Below, piece by piece: positions 34,160 through 41,773 of a stretch of 64,000 nucleotides of DNA. The translations under genes were made by a program, and so were the position numbers. The DNA comes from Peptostreptococcaceae bacterium (GTDB taxonomy: Bacteria > Bacillota > Clostridia > Peptostreptococcales > Peptostreptococcaceae): the NCBI GenBank assembly GCA_902363255.1, contig CABIZO010000005.1, positions 62,001 through 126,000 on the forward strand, read 5' to 3'. Each line of letters begins with the position of its first letter. The stretch's first letter is position 1. The notes beneath the pieces were generated by a model. That model saw nothing but the letters and a program-made list of their open reading frames with translations, made no database searches and was not told the origin of the DNA.

Positions 34160-35668
34160 ATGATAGGTAATAATATCACAATAATTGTAGTTTTTGTATT
34201 ATATCTAGTAATGATGTTAGTCATAGGGGTTGTTGCATTTAGAAGGACATCTAATACAACAGATTACTACTTAGGTGGTAGGTCTTTAGGTAAATGGGTG
34301 GTTTCAATAAGTGCCCAAGCCTCAGATATGAGTGGTTGGTTGTTAATGGGATTACCGGGGGCTGCATATTTATCTGGGTTAGAAGCTGGATGGATAGCAG
34401 TAGGTTTAGCTATAGGAACTTATTTTAACTGGAAATTAGTTGCTAAAAGACTTAGAAACTATACAGAAATATGTGGAAACTCAATAACTATTCCGGAATT
34501 TTTAGGAAATAGATTTAGAGATGAACAACATATTATAAGGTTAGTTAGTGCACTATTTATATTAATATTTTTCTTAGTATATACAGCATCAGGGTTTGTA
34601 AGTGGAGCAAAATTATTCTCTACAATTTTTAATATGGATTATATGGTAGCTTTATTAATAGCAGTTATAGTCGTAGTTTCTTATACTTTTGCAGGAGGAT
34701 TCTTTGCCGTATGTTGGACAGATTTAGTTCAAGGATTATTAATGTTTATGGCAATAGTGATAGTTCCAGTAGCTGCAGTAGAAAGTATGGGAGGACTTAG
34801 TGCAACCTTAGATAATATAAACTCAGTAAATCCACAATTGCTCAATGCATTTACTACATCAGATGGAAGTAGAGTGGCTTTAATATCAGTAGTTTCTTCA
34901 CTGGCTTGGGGACTTGGATATTTTGGACAACCACATATATTAGTTAGATTTATGGGAATAAAAGATGCAGAAGAAATTAAACATTCAAGAAGAATTGCAA
35001 TGGTATGGGTAATATTCTCACTTATAGCAGCAGTATTAGTAGGACTATTAGGAAGAGTTTATTTAAGTGAGGATTTAAGTGCTACAGCTGGAGAAACAGT
35101 TTATATTAAAATGGTGTTATCAATATTCCCAATAGTTTTAGCAGCAATATTTTTAGCAGCTATATTAGCGGCTATTATGAGTACAGCAGACTCTCAACTA
35201 CTTGTTACAGCATCTGCTATAACAGAAGATTTCTACAAAACTAAAATAAGAAAAAATGCTAGTGATAAAGAGTCGATGCTAGTAAGTCGTTTGACAGTTA
35301 TTGTTGTAGCAATAATAGCAGCAATAATTGCAAGTAATCCAAATAATACAGTACTTGGTCTTGTTGAAAATGCTTGGGCAGGATTTGGTGCTACATTTGG
35401 TCCAATAGTTATATTTTCACTATTTTGGAGAAGAACAACTAAAAAAGGTGCTATAGCAGGTATGATTACAGGAGGAGTAAGTGTTATAATTTGGAGAAGA
35501 CTAGGTGCTGCTTTAGGAGGAATATTTACATTATATGAAATAGTACCAGGTTTTTTATTTTCAGCTCTAGTAATTTATATAGTTAGTAAGATGGATAAGG
35601 AACCATCACAAGAAATAATTGATGAATTTGAAAAAGTTCAAGGTTTGAATAATCAGACAAATGCATAG
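34160..35668 (+). CDS. putP: Sodium/proline symporter
   Basis: A 502-residue SSS-family symporter with about 13 TM helices. Features include TTDYYLGGRSLGKWVVSISAQASDMSGWLLMGLPG (substrate and Na+ site region of PutP), YTASGFVSGAKLF, FAGGFFAVCWTDLVQG and MSTADSQLLV. Na+-driven proline uptake would feed Stickland fermentation. It has an AAGGGGG ribosome site and a clear terminator. Confidence 0.92.
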   Translation: MIGNNITIIVVFVLYLVMMLVIGVVAFRRTSNTTDYYLGGRSLGKWVVSISAQASDMSGWLLMGLPGAAYLSGLEAGWIAVGLAIGTYFNWKLVAKRLRNYTEICGNSITIPEFLGNRFRDEQHIIRLVSALFILIFFLVYTASGFVSGAKLFSTIFNMDYMVALLIAVIVVVSYTFAGGFFAVCWTDLVQGLLMFMAIVIVPVAAVESMGGLSATLDNINSVNPQLLNAFTTSDGSRVALISVVSSLAWGLGYFGQPHILVRFMGIKDAEEIKHSRRIAMVWVIFSLIAAVLVGLLGRVYLSEDLSATAGETVYIKMVLSIFPIVLAAIFLAAILAAIMSTADSQLLVTASAITEDFYKTKIRKNASDKESMLVSRLTVIVVAIIAAIIASNPNNTVLGLVENAWAGFGATFGPIVIFSLFWRRTTKKGAIAGMITGGVSVIIWRRLGAALGGIFTLYEIVPGFLFSALVIYIVSKMDKEPSQEIIDEFEKVQGLNNQTNA

Positions 35669-35676
35669 TATCAATA

Positions 35677-35706
35677 GGCTTGGAGTGTTTTGCTCCAAGT
35701 CTTTTT
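35677..35706 (+). terminator. Terminator after putP
   Basis: Stem GGCTTGGAG / CTCCAAGTC followed by TTTTT. Confidence 0.9.
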
Positions 35707-35819
35707 AATTTAAAAAATTTCCACATTTGATATGGCTTCATCTTTGTTATATGCTTGAATTTTAAATAATATATTCCGATTGAATATGATTATTTTTGAC
35801 ATAATATTACAAATTATTA

Positions 35820-35846
35820 ACAAAAATGATTAAAATTCATATTATA
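35820..35846 (+). promoter_or_regulatory. Sigma-K/E-like promoter of the YmaF-like gene
   Basis: AC (35820-35821), a 16-base spacer and CATATTATA (35838-35846) fit AC-N16-CATAnnnTA exactly, about 58 bases before the start codon. Confidence 0.55.
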
Positions 35847-35903
35847 TATAGAGAAATTATTTAGATGAATTTCTTAATATAAAATCTATAGGAGATGTTA
35901 AAG

Positions 35904-36428
35904 ATGGCTTGCCAAAAAAATAAATGTAAAAAGAATTGTTGCGATGAATATGAATCAACAAACTATTATGATGAATATGACTCAGGAAATTACTACGATG
36001 AATATGACTCAGGAAATTATTATGATGAATATGACTCAATAGATTATTACGATGAATATGAATCAGATGATTATTATCATAAACATGGAAAGTGTCACGA
36101 TGATGAAGAAGAACAAAGACATGTTCATGAATATTCATCAAATGTTAAATTAGCAGAAGATTGTCCAGATAGACATACTCATCATATTTCAGGAGTTACA
36201 GGAGAAGCTATATACACAGATAATGGTAGAAATCATGTTCATAAAGTTATTAAAGATAATACAGACTTCTTTGATCATTATCATCAAATATGTGATACAA
36301 CTGGTCCCGCTATTGAAATAAAAGGAACAGGTAAACACATCCATTTATTATGTGGAAATACTACTGTTAATGATGATCATTGTCATAGATATCTTTTTGT
36401 TACTCAAATTGATGCACCTTTAAAATAA
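35904..36428 (+). CDS. YmaF-like His-rich protein with Tyr/Asp repeats
   Basis: A 174-residue protein. Residues 1-15 are Cys/Lys-rich (ACQKNKCKKNCC). Residues about 16-62 hold four to five tandem YYDEYDSGN-type units. The rest is a YmaF-like domain of evenly spaced His pairs (HVHEYS, HTHHISGVTG, NHVHKV, HYHQICDTTGPA, KHIHLL, HCHRYL). The spaced His and acidic residues suggest metal binding. ATG 35904 is preferred, since GGAG directly abuts ATG 35895. With its sigma-K-like promoter it is probably a spore coat protein. The repeats make an artefact frame on the other strand. Confidence 0.8.
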   Translation: MACQKNKCKKNCCDEYESTNYYDEYDSGNYYDEYDSGNYYDEYDSIDYYDEYESDDYYHKHGKCHDDEEEQRHVHEYSSNVKLAEDCPDRHTHHISGVTGEAIYTDNGRNHVHKVIKDNTDFFDHYHQICDTTGPAIEIKGTGKHIHLLCGNTTVNDDHCHRYLFVTQIDAPLK

Positions 36429-36512
36429 TACAATGAAGAGTATTGATATTTTAAACTATGATAATATGGCTTAATATCTAATTATGTATTAGTGAATTTA
36501 ATAATATAATTT

Positions 36513-36543
36513 AAGGGCTATGAGATTAATTTCATAGCCTTTT
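36513..36543 (+). terminator. Terminator after the YmaF-like gene
   Basis: AAGGGCTATGA / TCATAGCCTTT hairpin followed by T and A residues. Confidence 0.8.
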
Positions 36544-36694
36544 AAAATGATTATTAAGTGAATATTGTATACTTAGAAAACTTATTATTAAATTATAGTT
36601 ATAAAAAATAAGTTTTGATATACTGAACTTGAGGATATATCAGCATAAGTCATACAAAACCTTATTCTCAATCTACTAAAATGGGGGTAAAAGC

Positions 36695-37516
36695 ATGGGA
36701 GAAACTAAAGCTTTAAATGAAAGTATGATGTTTAGAAATAAGGATAATATAGAACTTTTTGTACAAAAAAATTTAGTTGAAAATCCAAAGGCTATAATAG
36801 TAATAGTACATGGTTTAGCAGAACATTTAGGAAGATATGACTATGTAGCATCTAAATTAAATGATTGGGGATATAGTGTTTATAGATTTGATAATCAAGG
36901 TCATGGAAAGTCTGAAGGAAAGAGAACATATATAAAAGATTATAAAAATTTTTCACAAGATGTTAATGAAATTGTAACAATGGCAAAAAATGAAAATAAC
37001 AATGAGAGAGTGTTTGTACTAGGTCATAGTATGGGTGGAATGATAAGTACAGTATATGGTATAGATTATAAAGATGATGTGGACGGAATAATTTTATCAG
37101 CAGGAGTGACTATTGATAAGGCTAAATTATTGGAAAGTAACAAGGATGTAGACGATGATACAGAGATACCAAATGCCTTAGGTAATTTAATTTGTACTGA
37201 TAAAAGAGTTGTTGATGATTATGAAAATGATCCTTTAGTATGCCATGTGACAGCAGGAAAAATATATAAAGAGTGTTATAAAGCAGTTAAGTATATATAT
37301 GAGAATATGGATAAATTTGAATATCCTGTATACATATTACATGGAGAAGATGATAAAATAGTTTCACCAGAAGATTCAAAAATACTTTATGATCATATAT
37401 CTTCTTTAGATAAAAGTTTGAAAATATATCCAGGTCTTTATCATGAGATTATGAATGAGTTTGATAAAGACAAGGTATTGGATGATATACATTCTTGGTT
37501 GGAAGATAGAATATAA
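36695..37516 (+). CDS. Alpha/beta hydrolase, monoacylglycerol-lipase-like
   Basis: A 273-residue cytosolic alpha/beta hydrolase. The oxyanion motif VIVHGLAEHLGRYDYVA (about residues 36-52), FDNQGHGKSEG, nucleophile elbow LGHSMGG (Ser about 110), acid HGEDDKIV (Asp about 222) and catalytic His in YPGLYHEIMNE (about 249) are all present. This pattern is that of monoglyceride lipases / lysophospholipases (Hydrolase_4). It has a GGGGGT ribosome site and is monocistronic. Confidence 0.88.
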   Translation: MGETKALNESMMFRNKDNIELFVQKNLVENPKAIIVIVHGLAEHLGRYDYVASKLNDWGYSVYRFDNQGHGKSEGKRTYIKDYKNFSQDVNEIVTMAKNENNNERVFVLGHSMGGMISTVYGIDYKDDVDGIILSAGVTIDKAKLLESNKDVDDDTEIPNALGNLICTDKRVVDDYENDPLVCHVTAGKIYKECYKAVKYIYENMDKFEYPVYILHGEDDKIVSPEDSKILYDHISSLDKSLKIYPGLYHEIMNEFDKDKVLDDIHSWLEDRI

Positions 37517-37547
37517 ATTTTATAATGAATAAATAAATTATAGCTAG

Positions 37548-37576
37548 AAAGCATATTTTAATTAATATGCTTTTTA
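37548..37576 (+). terminator. Terminator after the hydrolase
   Basis: AAAGCATATT / AATATGCTTT hairpin followed by TTAGTTTTTT. Confidence 0.9.
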
Positions 37577-37589
37577 GTTTTTTAATTTT

Positions 37590-37627
37590 ATTTACATAAA
37601 AATGTATTGATACAATTTGTGTAAATA
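37590..37627 (+). promoter_or_regulatory. Dyad element upstream of pdxST
   Basis: Perfect inner palindrome TGTAT-tg-ATACA (37603-37614) is flanked by outer arms ATTTACA and TGTAAAT, making an imperfect 38-base dyad. TTGATA inside it could be a -35 box. It is a candidate operator, perhaps for a PdxR-type MocR regulator. Confidence 0.4.
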
Positions 37628-37649
37628 TATAAAAATTGGAGGTTTTATT

Positions 37650-37691
37650 GTGGGAAAATTAAAATTGTACTACTATTCATTTATAAAATAA
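37650..37691 (+). CDS. Possible 13-codon leader peptide before pdxS
   Basis: GTG 37650 lies 7 bases after a consensus GGAGG and opens a 13-codon frame with three consecutive Tyr codons, ending TAA at 37691, 21 bases before pdxS. It may be a translated leader or simply a decoy ribosome site. No terminator-like hairpin is visible between it and pdxS. Confidence 0.3.
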   Translation: MGKLKLYYYSFIK

Positions 37692-37712
37692 AACAATCAG
37701 GGGGTACAATTA

Positions 37713-38588
37713 ATGAGTAGAGAAGTATTAAATAAAAATTTAGCACAAATGTTAAAAGGCGGAGTAATAATGGATGTAACTAATCCAGCTGAAGCAATAA
37801 TAGCACAAAATGCAGGAGCTTGTGCAGTAATGGCACTTGAGAGAGTTCCATCTGATATAAGAAAAGAAGGTGGAGTGGCAAGAATGTCAGATCCAAAGAT
37901 GATAAAAGAAATACAAGAAGCTGTAAGTATACCTGTTATGGCAAAAGTAAGAATAGGACATTTTGTGGAAGCACAAATACTTGAAGCTTTGGAAATAGAT
38001 TTTATAGATGAAAGCGAAGTTTTAACACCAGCAGATAATATTTATCATATAGAAAAAACTAAATTTGAAGTTCCTTTTGTATGTGGAGCAAGAAATTTAG
38101 GAGAAGCTCTTAGAAGAATTGGTGAAGGAGCATCAATGATAAGAACAAAAGGTGAAGCAGGAACAGGAGATGTGGTAGAAGCAGTTAAACATATGAGAAC
38201 TGTTACATCTCAAATTAGAAAAATAGTATCTATGGGAGAAGAGGAATTGATGAACGCTGCTAAGGAAATGGGAGCACCATATGATTTAGTTAAATATGTT
38301 CATGAAAATGGAAAGCTTCCAGTGGTAAACTTCGCAGCAGGAGGAATTGCAACTCCAGCAGATGCAGCACTAATGATGCAACTAGGTTGTGATGGAGTGT
38401 TTGTAGGTTCTGGAATATTCAAATCAGACAACCCAGAAAAAAGAGCAGAAGCCATAGTAAAAGCTGTTACAAATTACAATAATCCAAAAGTTCTAGCTGA
38501 GATATCAGAAGACTTAGGTGGAGCTATGAGCGGTGTGGCAGTTGGCTCTTTGGAAGACAAGGAATTATTAGCAGCTAGGGGTTGGTAA
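37713..38588 (+). CDS. pdxS: Pyridoxal 5'-phosphate synthase, synthase subunit
   Basis: PdxS forms PLP from ribose 5-phosphate, glyceraldehyde 3-phosphate and ammonia supplied by PdxT. The 291-residue (beta/alpha)8 protein shows GGVIMDVTNPAEA, GACAVMALERVPSDIR, MAKVRIGHFVEAQIL (catalytic Lys), FVCGARNLGEALRRI and NFAAGGIATPADAALMM. Full length; a GGGGG ribosome site; one base before the pdxT start unit. Confidence 0.97.
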   Translation: MSREVLNKNLAQMLKGGVIMDVTNPAEAIIAQNAGACAVMALERVPSDIRKEGGVARMSDPKMIKEIQEAVSIPVMAKVRIGHFVEAQILEALEIDFIDESEVLTPADNIYHIEKTKFEVPFVCGARNLGEALRRIGEGASMIRTKGEAGTGDVVEAVKHMRTVTSQIRKIVSMGEEELMNAAKEMGAPYDLVKYVHENGKLPVVNFAAGGIATPADAALMMQLGCDGVFVGSGIFKSDNPEKRAEAIVKAVTNYNNPKVLAEISEDLGGAMSGVAVGSLEDKELLAARGW

Positions 38589-38589
38589 T

Positions 38590-39165
38590 ATGAAAATAGG
38601 AGTATTAGCAATGCAAGGTGCTTATGCTGAACATATAAGCATATTAAAAAAATTAGATGTTGATGTTGTGGAAATTAGGAATAAAGAAGATTTAAAAAAT
38701 ATAGAGGGTTTAATAATTCCTGGTGGAGAAAGTACTACCATGGGAAAACTAATTAAAACTTTAGATATATATGACGATTTAAAAGAAAAAATAGAAGGCG
38801 GATTACCTGTATGGGGAACATGTGCAGGAATGATTTTACTTGCAAAAAGCATTTATGAAGATGATACAAAACATCTGGCTACTATGGATATTGAAGTGAA
38901 AAGAAATGCTTATGGAAGACAACTTGGAAGTTTTGAAACAAAATCGTTTATAAAAGGAATAGGCGAAGATGTTCAAATGGTGTTTATAAGAGCTCCATAT
39001 ATAAAATCTGTGGGAAATAGGGTGGAGGTATTGTCTGTAGTAGATAAAAATATTGTTGCTGCCAAAGAAGACAATATGCTTGTTACATCTTTTCATCCAG
39101 AATTGACTGATGATAATAGAGTACATAAGTATTTTATAGATATGGTAAAAAATCATATTAAATAG
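38590..39165 (+). CDS. pdxT: Pyridoxal 5'-phosphate synthase, glutaminase subunit
   Basis: PdxT is a class I glutamine amidotransferase delivering ammonia to PdxS. The 191-residue protein has LIIPGGESTTMGKL, the nucleophile in WGTCAGMILLA (Cys about 78) and the His/Glu pair in SFHPELTDD (about 168-170). The ribosome site GGGG TTGG lies in the end of pdxS, giving coupled translation. A strong terminator follows. Confidence 0.97.
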   Translation: MKIGVLAMQGAYAEHISILKKLDVDVVEIRNKEDLKNIEGLIIPGGESTTMGKLIKTLDIYDDLKEKIEGGLPVWGTCAGMILLAKSIYEDDTKHLATMDIEVKRNAYGRQLGSFETKSFIKGIGEDVQMVFIRAPYIKSVGNRVEVLSVVDKNIVAAKEDNMLVTSFHPELTDDNRVHKYFIDMVKNHIK

Positions 39166-39177
39166 ATAAATAAAAAA

Positions 39178-39211
39178 ATCACTTACTAACATAAAGTAAG
39201 TGATTTTTTTA
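39178..39211 (+). terminator. Terminator after pdxT
   Basis: AATCACTTACT / AGTAAGTGATT hairpin with A- and T-tracts. Confidence 0.93.
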
Positions 39212-39313
39212 CTTACAAGGAAACTATGTTGCTTTTTCAACTGTTGAAAACTTCTGGACCAAAGTATTATTAATGCGTCTAAGAAGTAGTAAAAAGTAAA
39301 TTTTGAGCAATGG

Positions 39314-39373
39314 AGTTGCCTGAAGTGGTAGCGAAGGCATCTTGTTGGCGACATGAGCGAAGCGAATTTTTTA
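39314..39373 (+). repeat. Intergenic repeat element, copy 2
   Basis: Similar to 6171-6260. The stem TGCCT (39317-39321) / AGGCA (39335-39339) replaces TACCT / AGGTA of copy 1, so one pair changed from A-T to G-C with pairing kept and the 13-base loop length kept. It ends GCGAATTTTTTATG. It contains several GCGA words and lies in the gap between pdxT and the ECF sigma gene. Confidence 0.5.
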
Positions 39374-39412
39374 TGGATGATAAAAATGTTATATTATAAT
39401 ATGAAAATTATT

Positions 39413-39440
39413 AAAACTTTTTATTATTTAAATACGAATA
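39413..39440 (+). promoter_or_regulatory. ECF-type promoter of the sigma factor gene
   Basis: AAAACT (39413-39418), 14 bases, TACGAATA (39433-39440). The same words with the same spacing stand before the ABC transporter at 40810-40837. The AAC and CGA elements are typical of ECF promoters, so autoregulation is likely. Confidence 0.65.
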
Positions 39441-39471
39441 TATAAAAGTAGAAAATAAATAAGGACGGTAA

Positions 39472-40020
39472 ATGATGGACAGAGATTTAAGGCTCATTAA
39501 AAAAATAAAGAAGCGAAATAGTAGAAGTGCAGCAGATGAGTTGATTTCTAGTTATTATAAAGAAATATATATTTATGTTTTTAAACAAACAAGTGACAAA
39601 GAGTTATCTATGGATTTAACACAGGAAATTTTTATAAGTATGCTTGGTAGTTTGCATAGTTTTGATGAGAAAAAGGCAACCTTTAGGACTTGGCTATATA
39701 GGATAGCCACTAATAAAGTTGTAGATTACTTCAGATCTAAAAACTATAAGTATTCTAATATAGTTGAGGATATTGCAGATAAAGAAATAGAAGATAAAAC
39801 AGATTTTACACTTAATTTAGAACATAAAGAAGATGTGGAGAAAATTCAGAGAGTAGTGAATAAACTAAGTGGAGAACATCAGGAAATATTCAGATTAAAA
39901 ATATTTTTGGAGGCTACATTTTTAGAAATATCAAAAATATTAGATATTAGTGAATCAACTGTTAAGACCAAATATTACTCAATTATAAAGAAAATAAAAA
40001 AAGAATTTAATGAAGTTTAG
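39472..40020 (+). CDS. ECF-type RNA polymerase sigma factor
   Basis: A 182-residue ECF sigma factor. Region 2 (about residues 25-95) contains KELSMDLTQEIFISML and FRTWLYRIATNKVVDYFR; region 4 (about 120-175) contains LSGEHQEIFRLKIFLEATFLEISKILDISESTVKTKYY. It starts at ATG 39472 or 39475, both near AAGGA. It is followed 9 bases later by a membrane protein, probably its anti-sigma factor, and then an ABC transporter with the same promoter motif. Confidence 0.92.
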   Translation: MMDRDLRLIKKIKKRNSRSAADELISSYYKEIYIYVFKQTSDKELSMDLTQEIFISMLGSLHSFDEKKATFRTWLYRIATNKVVDYFRSKNYKYSNIVEDIADKEIEDKTDFTLNLEHKEDVEKIQRVVNKLSGEHQEIFRLKIFLEATFLEISKILDISESTVKTKYYSIIKKIKKEFNEV

Positions 40021-40029
40021 GGAGGAAAA

Positions 40030-40776
40030 ATGGATAAGTTCAATATAGATATGCCGGATGATTTAGAAATAAAAAATCAGATTAATTTAATTCTAGATAA
40101 AGGAATAGAAACCAGAGAATCTTTTTATTCATATTTAAAAAAGATGTATAGAGATATAGGATTTACAAATTTATTTCATGACAAAGCAGAGATTATATTT
40201 ATAGGTATTTTATTAGTATCGTTATTAACCTATGGAGTATTTGCAATAAAAAATGATTATATGATTACAAAAGAAAGAATATATACATTTATATTTATAG
40301 CTTCACCACTATATTATTTAATGACAAATATTTTTTCATTTATCAATTTAAAAGAAAATAATACTTTTGAAATAGAAATGGTTTGTAAATATAACTTATA
40401 TCAATTATCAGCCTTAAGGATGTTGATATTTAGTATAATCTCCATAATTTTAAGTAGTATGTTTATTTTAGGTTTACACAATAAAATAAATATATTTAGA
40501 GGAATGATGATTTCTCTTAGTTCAATATTTTTATTTGCATCATTACTTTTATACTTAATAGTAAATATGAAATCTAAAATAGTAAAGTTTATAGTTGTAG
40601 GGGGTTGGTTAATTTGTAATGGAGCTTTACTTAAATTAAGCGCTAATCAATATTTTGAGTTTCTGCAAACTATACCAATAGTAGTTTATGTTTTAGTAAT
40701 TGGAGTATCTGTGTGTTTTTATATGAAGAATATAAGAATTTTATCCAATTACAACAGAGTGGGAGCTATAACTTAG
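40030..40776 (+). CDS. Multi-pass membrane protein, putative anti-sigma factor
   Basis: A 248-residue protein. Residues 1-55 are soluble (DDLEIKNQINLILDKGIETRESFYSYLKKMYRDIGF), followed by about six TM helices (55-235). Sigma factor plus immediate downstream membrane protein is the standard arrangement for ECF control, where the N-terminal part holds the sigma at the membrane. The family is not one I can name. The ribosome site GGGAGG overlaps the sigma gene stop. Confidence 0.65.
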   Translation: MDKFNIDMPDDLEIKNQINLILDKGIETRESFYSYLKKMYRDIGFTNLFHDKAEIIFIGILLVSLLTYGVFAIKNDYMITKERIYTFIFIASPLYYLMTNIFSFINLKENNTFEIEMVCKYNLYQLSALRMLIFSIISIILSSMFILGLHNKINIFRGMMISLSSIFLFASLLLYLIVNMKSKIVKFIVVGGWLICNGALLKLSANQYFEFLQTIPIVVYVLVIGVSVCFYMKNIRILSNYNRVGAIT

Positions 40777-40809
40777 AAGAAAAAATATTTAAAAATAAAT
40801 TTAAATTTT

Positions 40810-40837
40810 AAAACTATTTTAAAATTGCTTACGAATA
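40810..40837 (+). promoter_or_regulatory. ECF-type promoter of the ABC transporter
   Basis: AAAACT (40810-40815), 14 bases, TACGAATA (40830-40837), matching the sigma gene promoter. It lies in the 121-base gap, 60 bases before the ATPase start. Confidence 0.65.
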
Positions 40838-40897
40838 AATATATGAGATAAATTTAATTGCAATTAAATAGACACTTACAAGCTATGGAGGAGATTT

Positions 40898-41770
40898 ATG
40901 TTAACAATAAAAAATATAACTAAGAGATACGGAGACTTTTGTGCTCTAAAAAATATAAATATGGAATTAAAAAACGGAGTATATGGATTACTTGCACCAA
41001 ATGGAGCGGGAAAGACAACCTTAATAAAAATGATAGCCACTTTAATATTTCCAAGTGAGGGAGAAATTCTTTATAATGGAGAGAATATCGTGACTATGGA
41101 TGAAAAATATAGAGATATTCTGGGATATTTACCACAAGATTTTGGATATTATAAAAATTACTCACCAAATAAATTTTTAATGTATTTAGCAGCATTAAAA
41201 GGAATAGAGAAATCAGTTGCTAAGGACAAAATAAAAGAATTATTAAAACTAGTAGCTCTTGAAGATGTGGCAGATAAGAAGATGAAGAAGTTTTCGGGAG
41301 GAATGATACAAAGGGTAGGAATAGCGCAGGCTCTTTTAAACGATCCAAAAATATTAATTTTAGACGAGCCAACAGCAGGACTAGATCCTAAGGAAAGAGT
41401 GAGATTTAGAAACTTATTAAGTGAATTATCTAGAGATAGAATAATAATCGTATCTACTCATATAGTTTCAGATATTGAGTTTATATCAAATGAGATTGTT
41501 ATGATTAAAGATAAGGAAATACTTTACAAAGATACTATTGATAACATTTGTGAAAAGCTGCATGGAAAAGTATTTGAAACTGAAATAGAAAATAATGAAA
41601 TTATAGATTTTAGAAAAAATTATTTATCTTTATCAGAAAAGCAAGAACATGGGAAAGTTAAAGTAAGGTTTATTAGCGAAAAACCTTACAATAAAACTTG
41701 GAGTATAGTTTATCCAAGTCTAGAAGATGTATTTTTATATGAATATCAAGATGAAGCAGTAGGAGTATAG
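40898..41770 (+). CDS. ABC transporter ATP-binding protein, BcrA-like
   Basis: A 290-residue ATPase with Walker A APNGAGKTT (residues about 36-44), Q-loop YLPQDFG, signature FSGGMIQRVGIAQAL, Walker B ILILDEP and the switch His in STHIVSD. The C-terminal 60 residues are the variable tail of the CcmA/BcrA type. It pairs with the two ABC-2 permeases downstream. The sub-family often exports lipids or antimicrobial peptides, or senses cell-envelope stress. Confidence 0.9.
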   Translation: MLTIKNITKRYGDFCALKNINMELKNGVYGLLAPNGAGKTTLIKMIATLIFPSEGEILYNGENIVTMDEKYRDILGYLPQDFGYYKNYSPNKFLMYLAALKGIEKSVAKDKIKELLKLVALEDVADKKMKKFSGGMIQRVGIAQALLNDPKILILDEPTAGLDPKERVRFRNLLSELSRDRIIIVSTHIVSDIEFISNEIVMIKDKEILYKDTIDNICEKLHGKVFETEIENNEIIDFRKNYLSLSEKQEHGKVKVRFISEKPYNKTWSIVYPSLEDVFLYEYQDEAVGV

Positions 41771-41773
41771 TTT

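Noticed and set aside
35940..36080. CRISPR-like tandem repeat
   Set aside because: Units are in-frame coding repeats (YYDEYDSGN) without spacers.
35857..36141. Minus-strand His-rich frame over the Tyr/Asp repeats
   Set aside because: Complement of the tandem repeat; no ribosome site.
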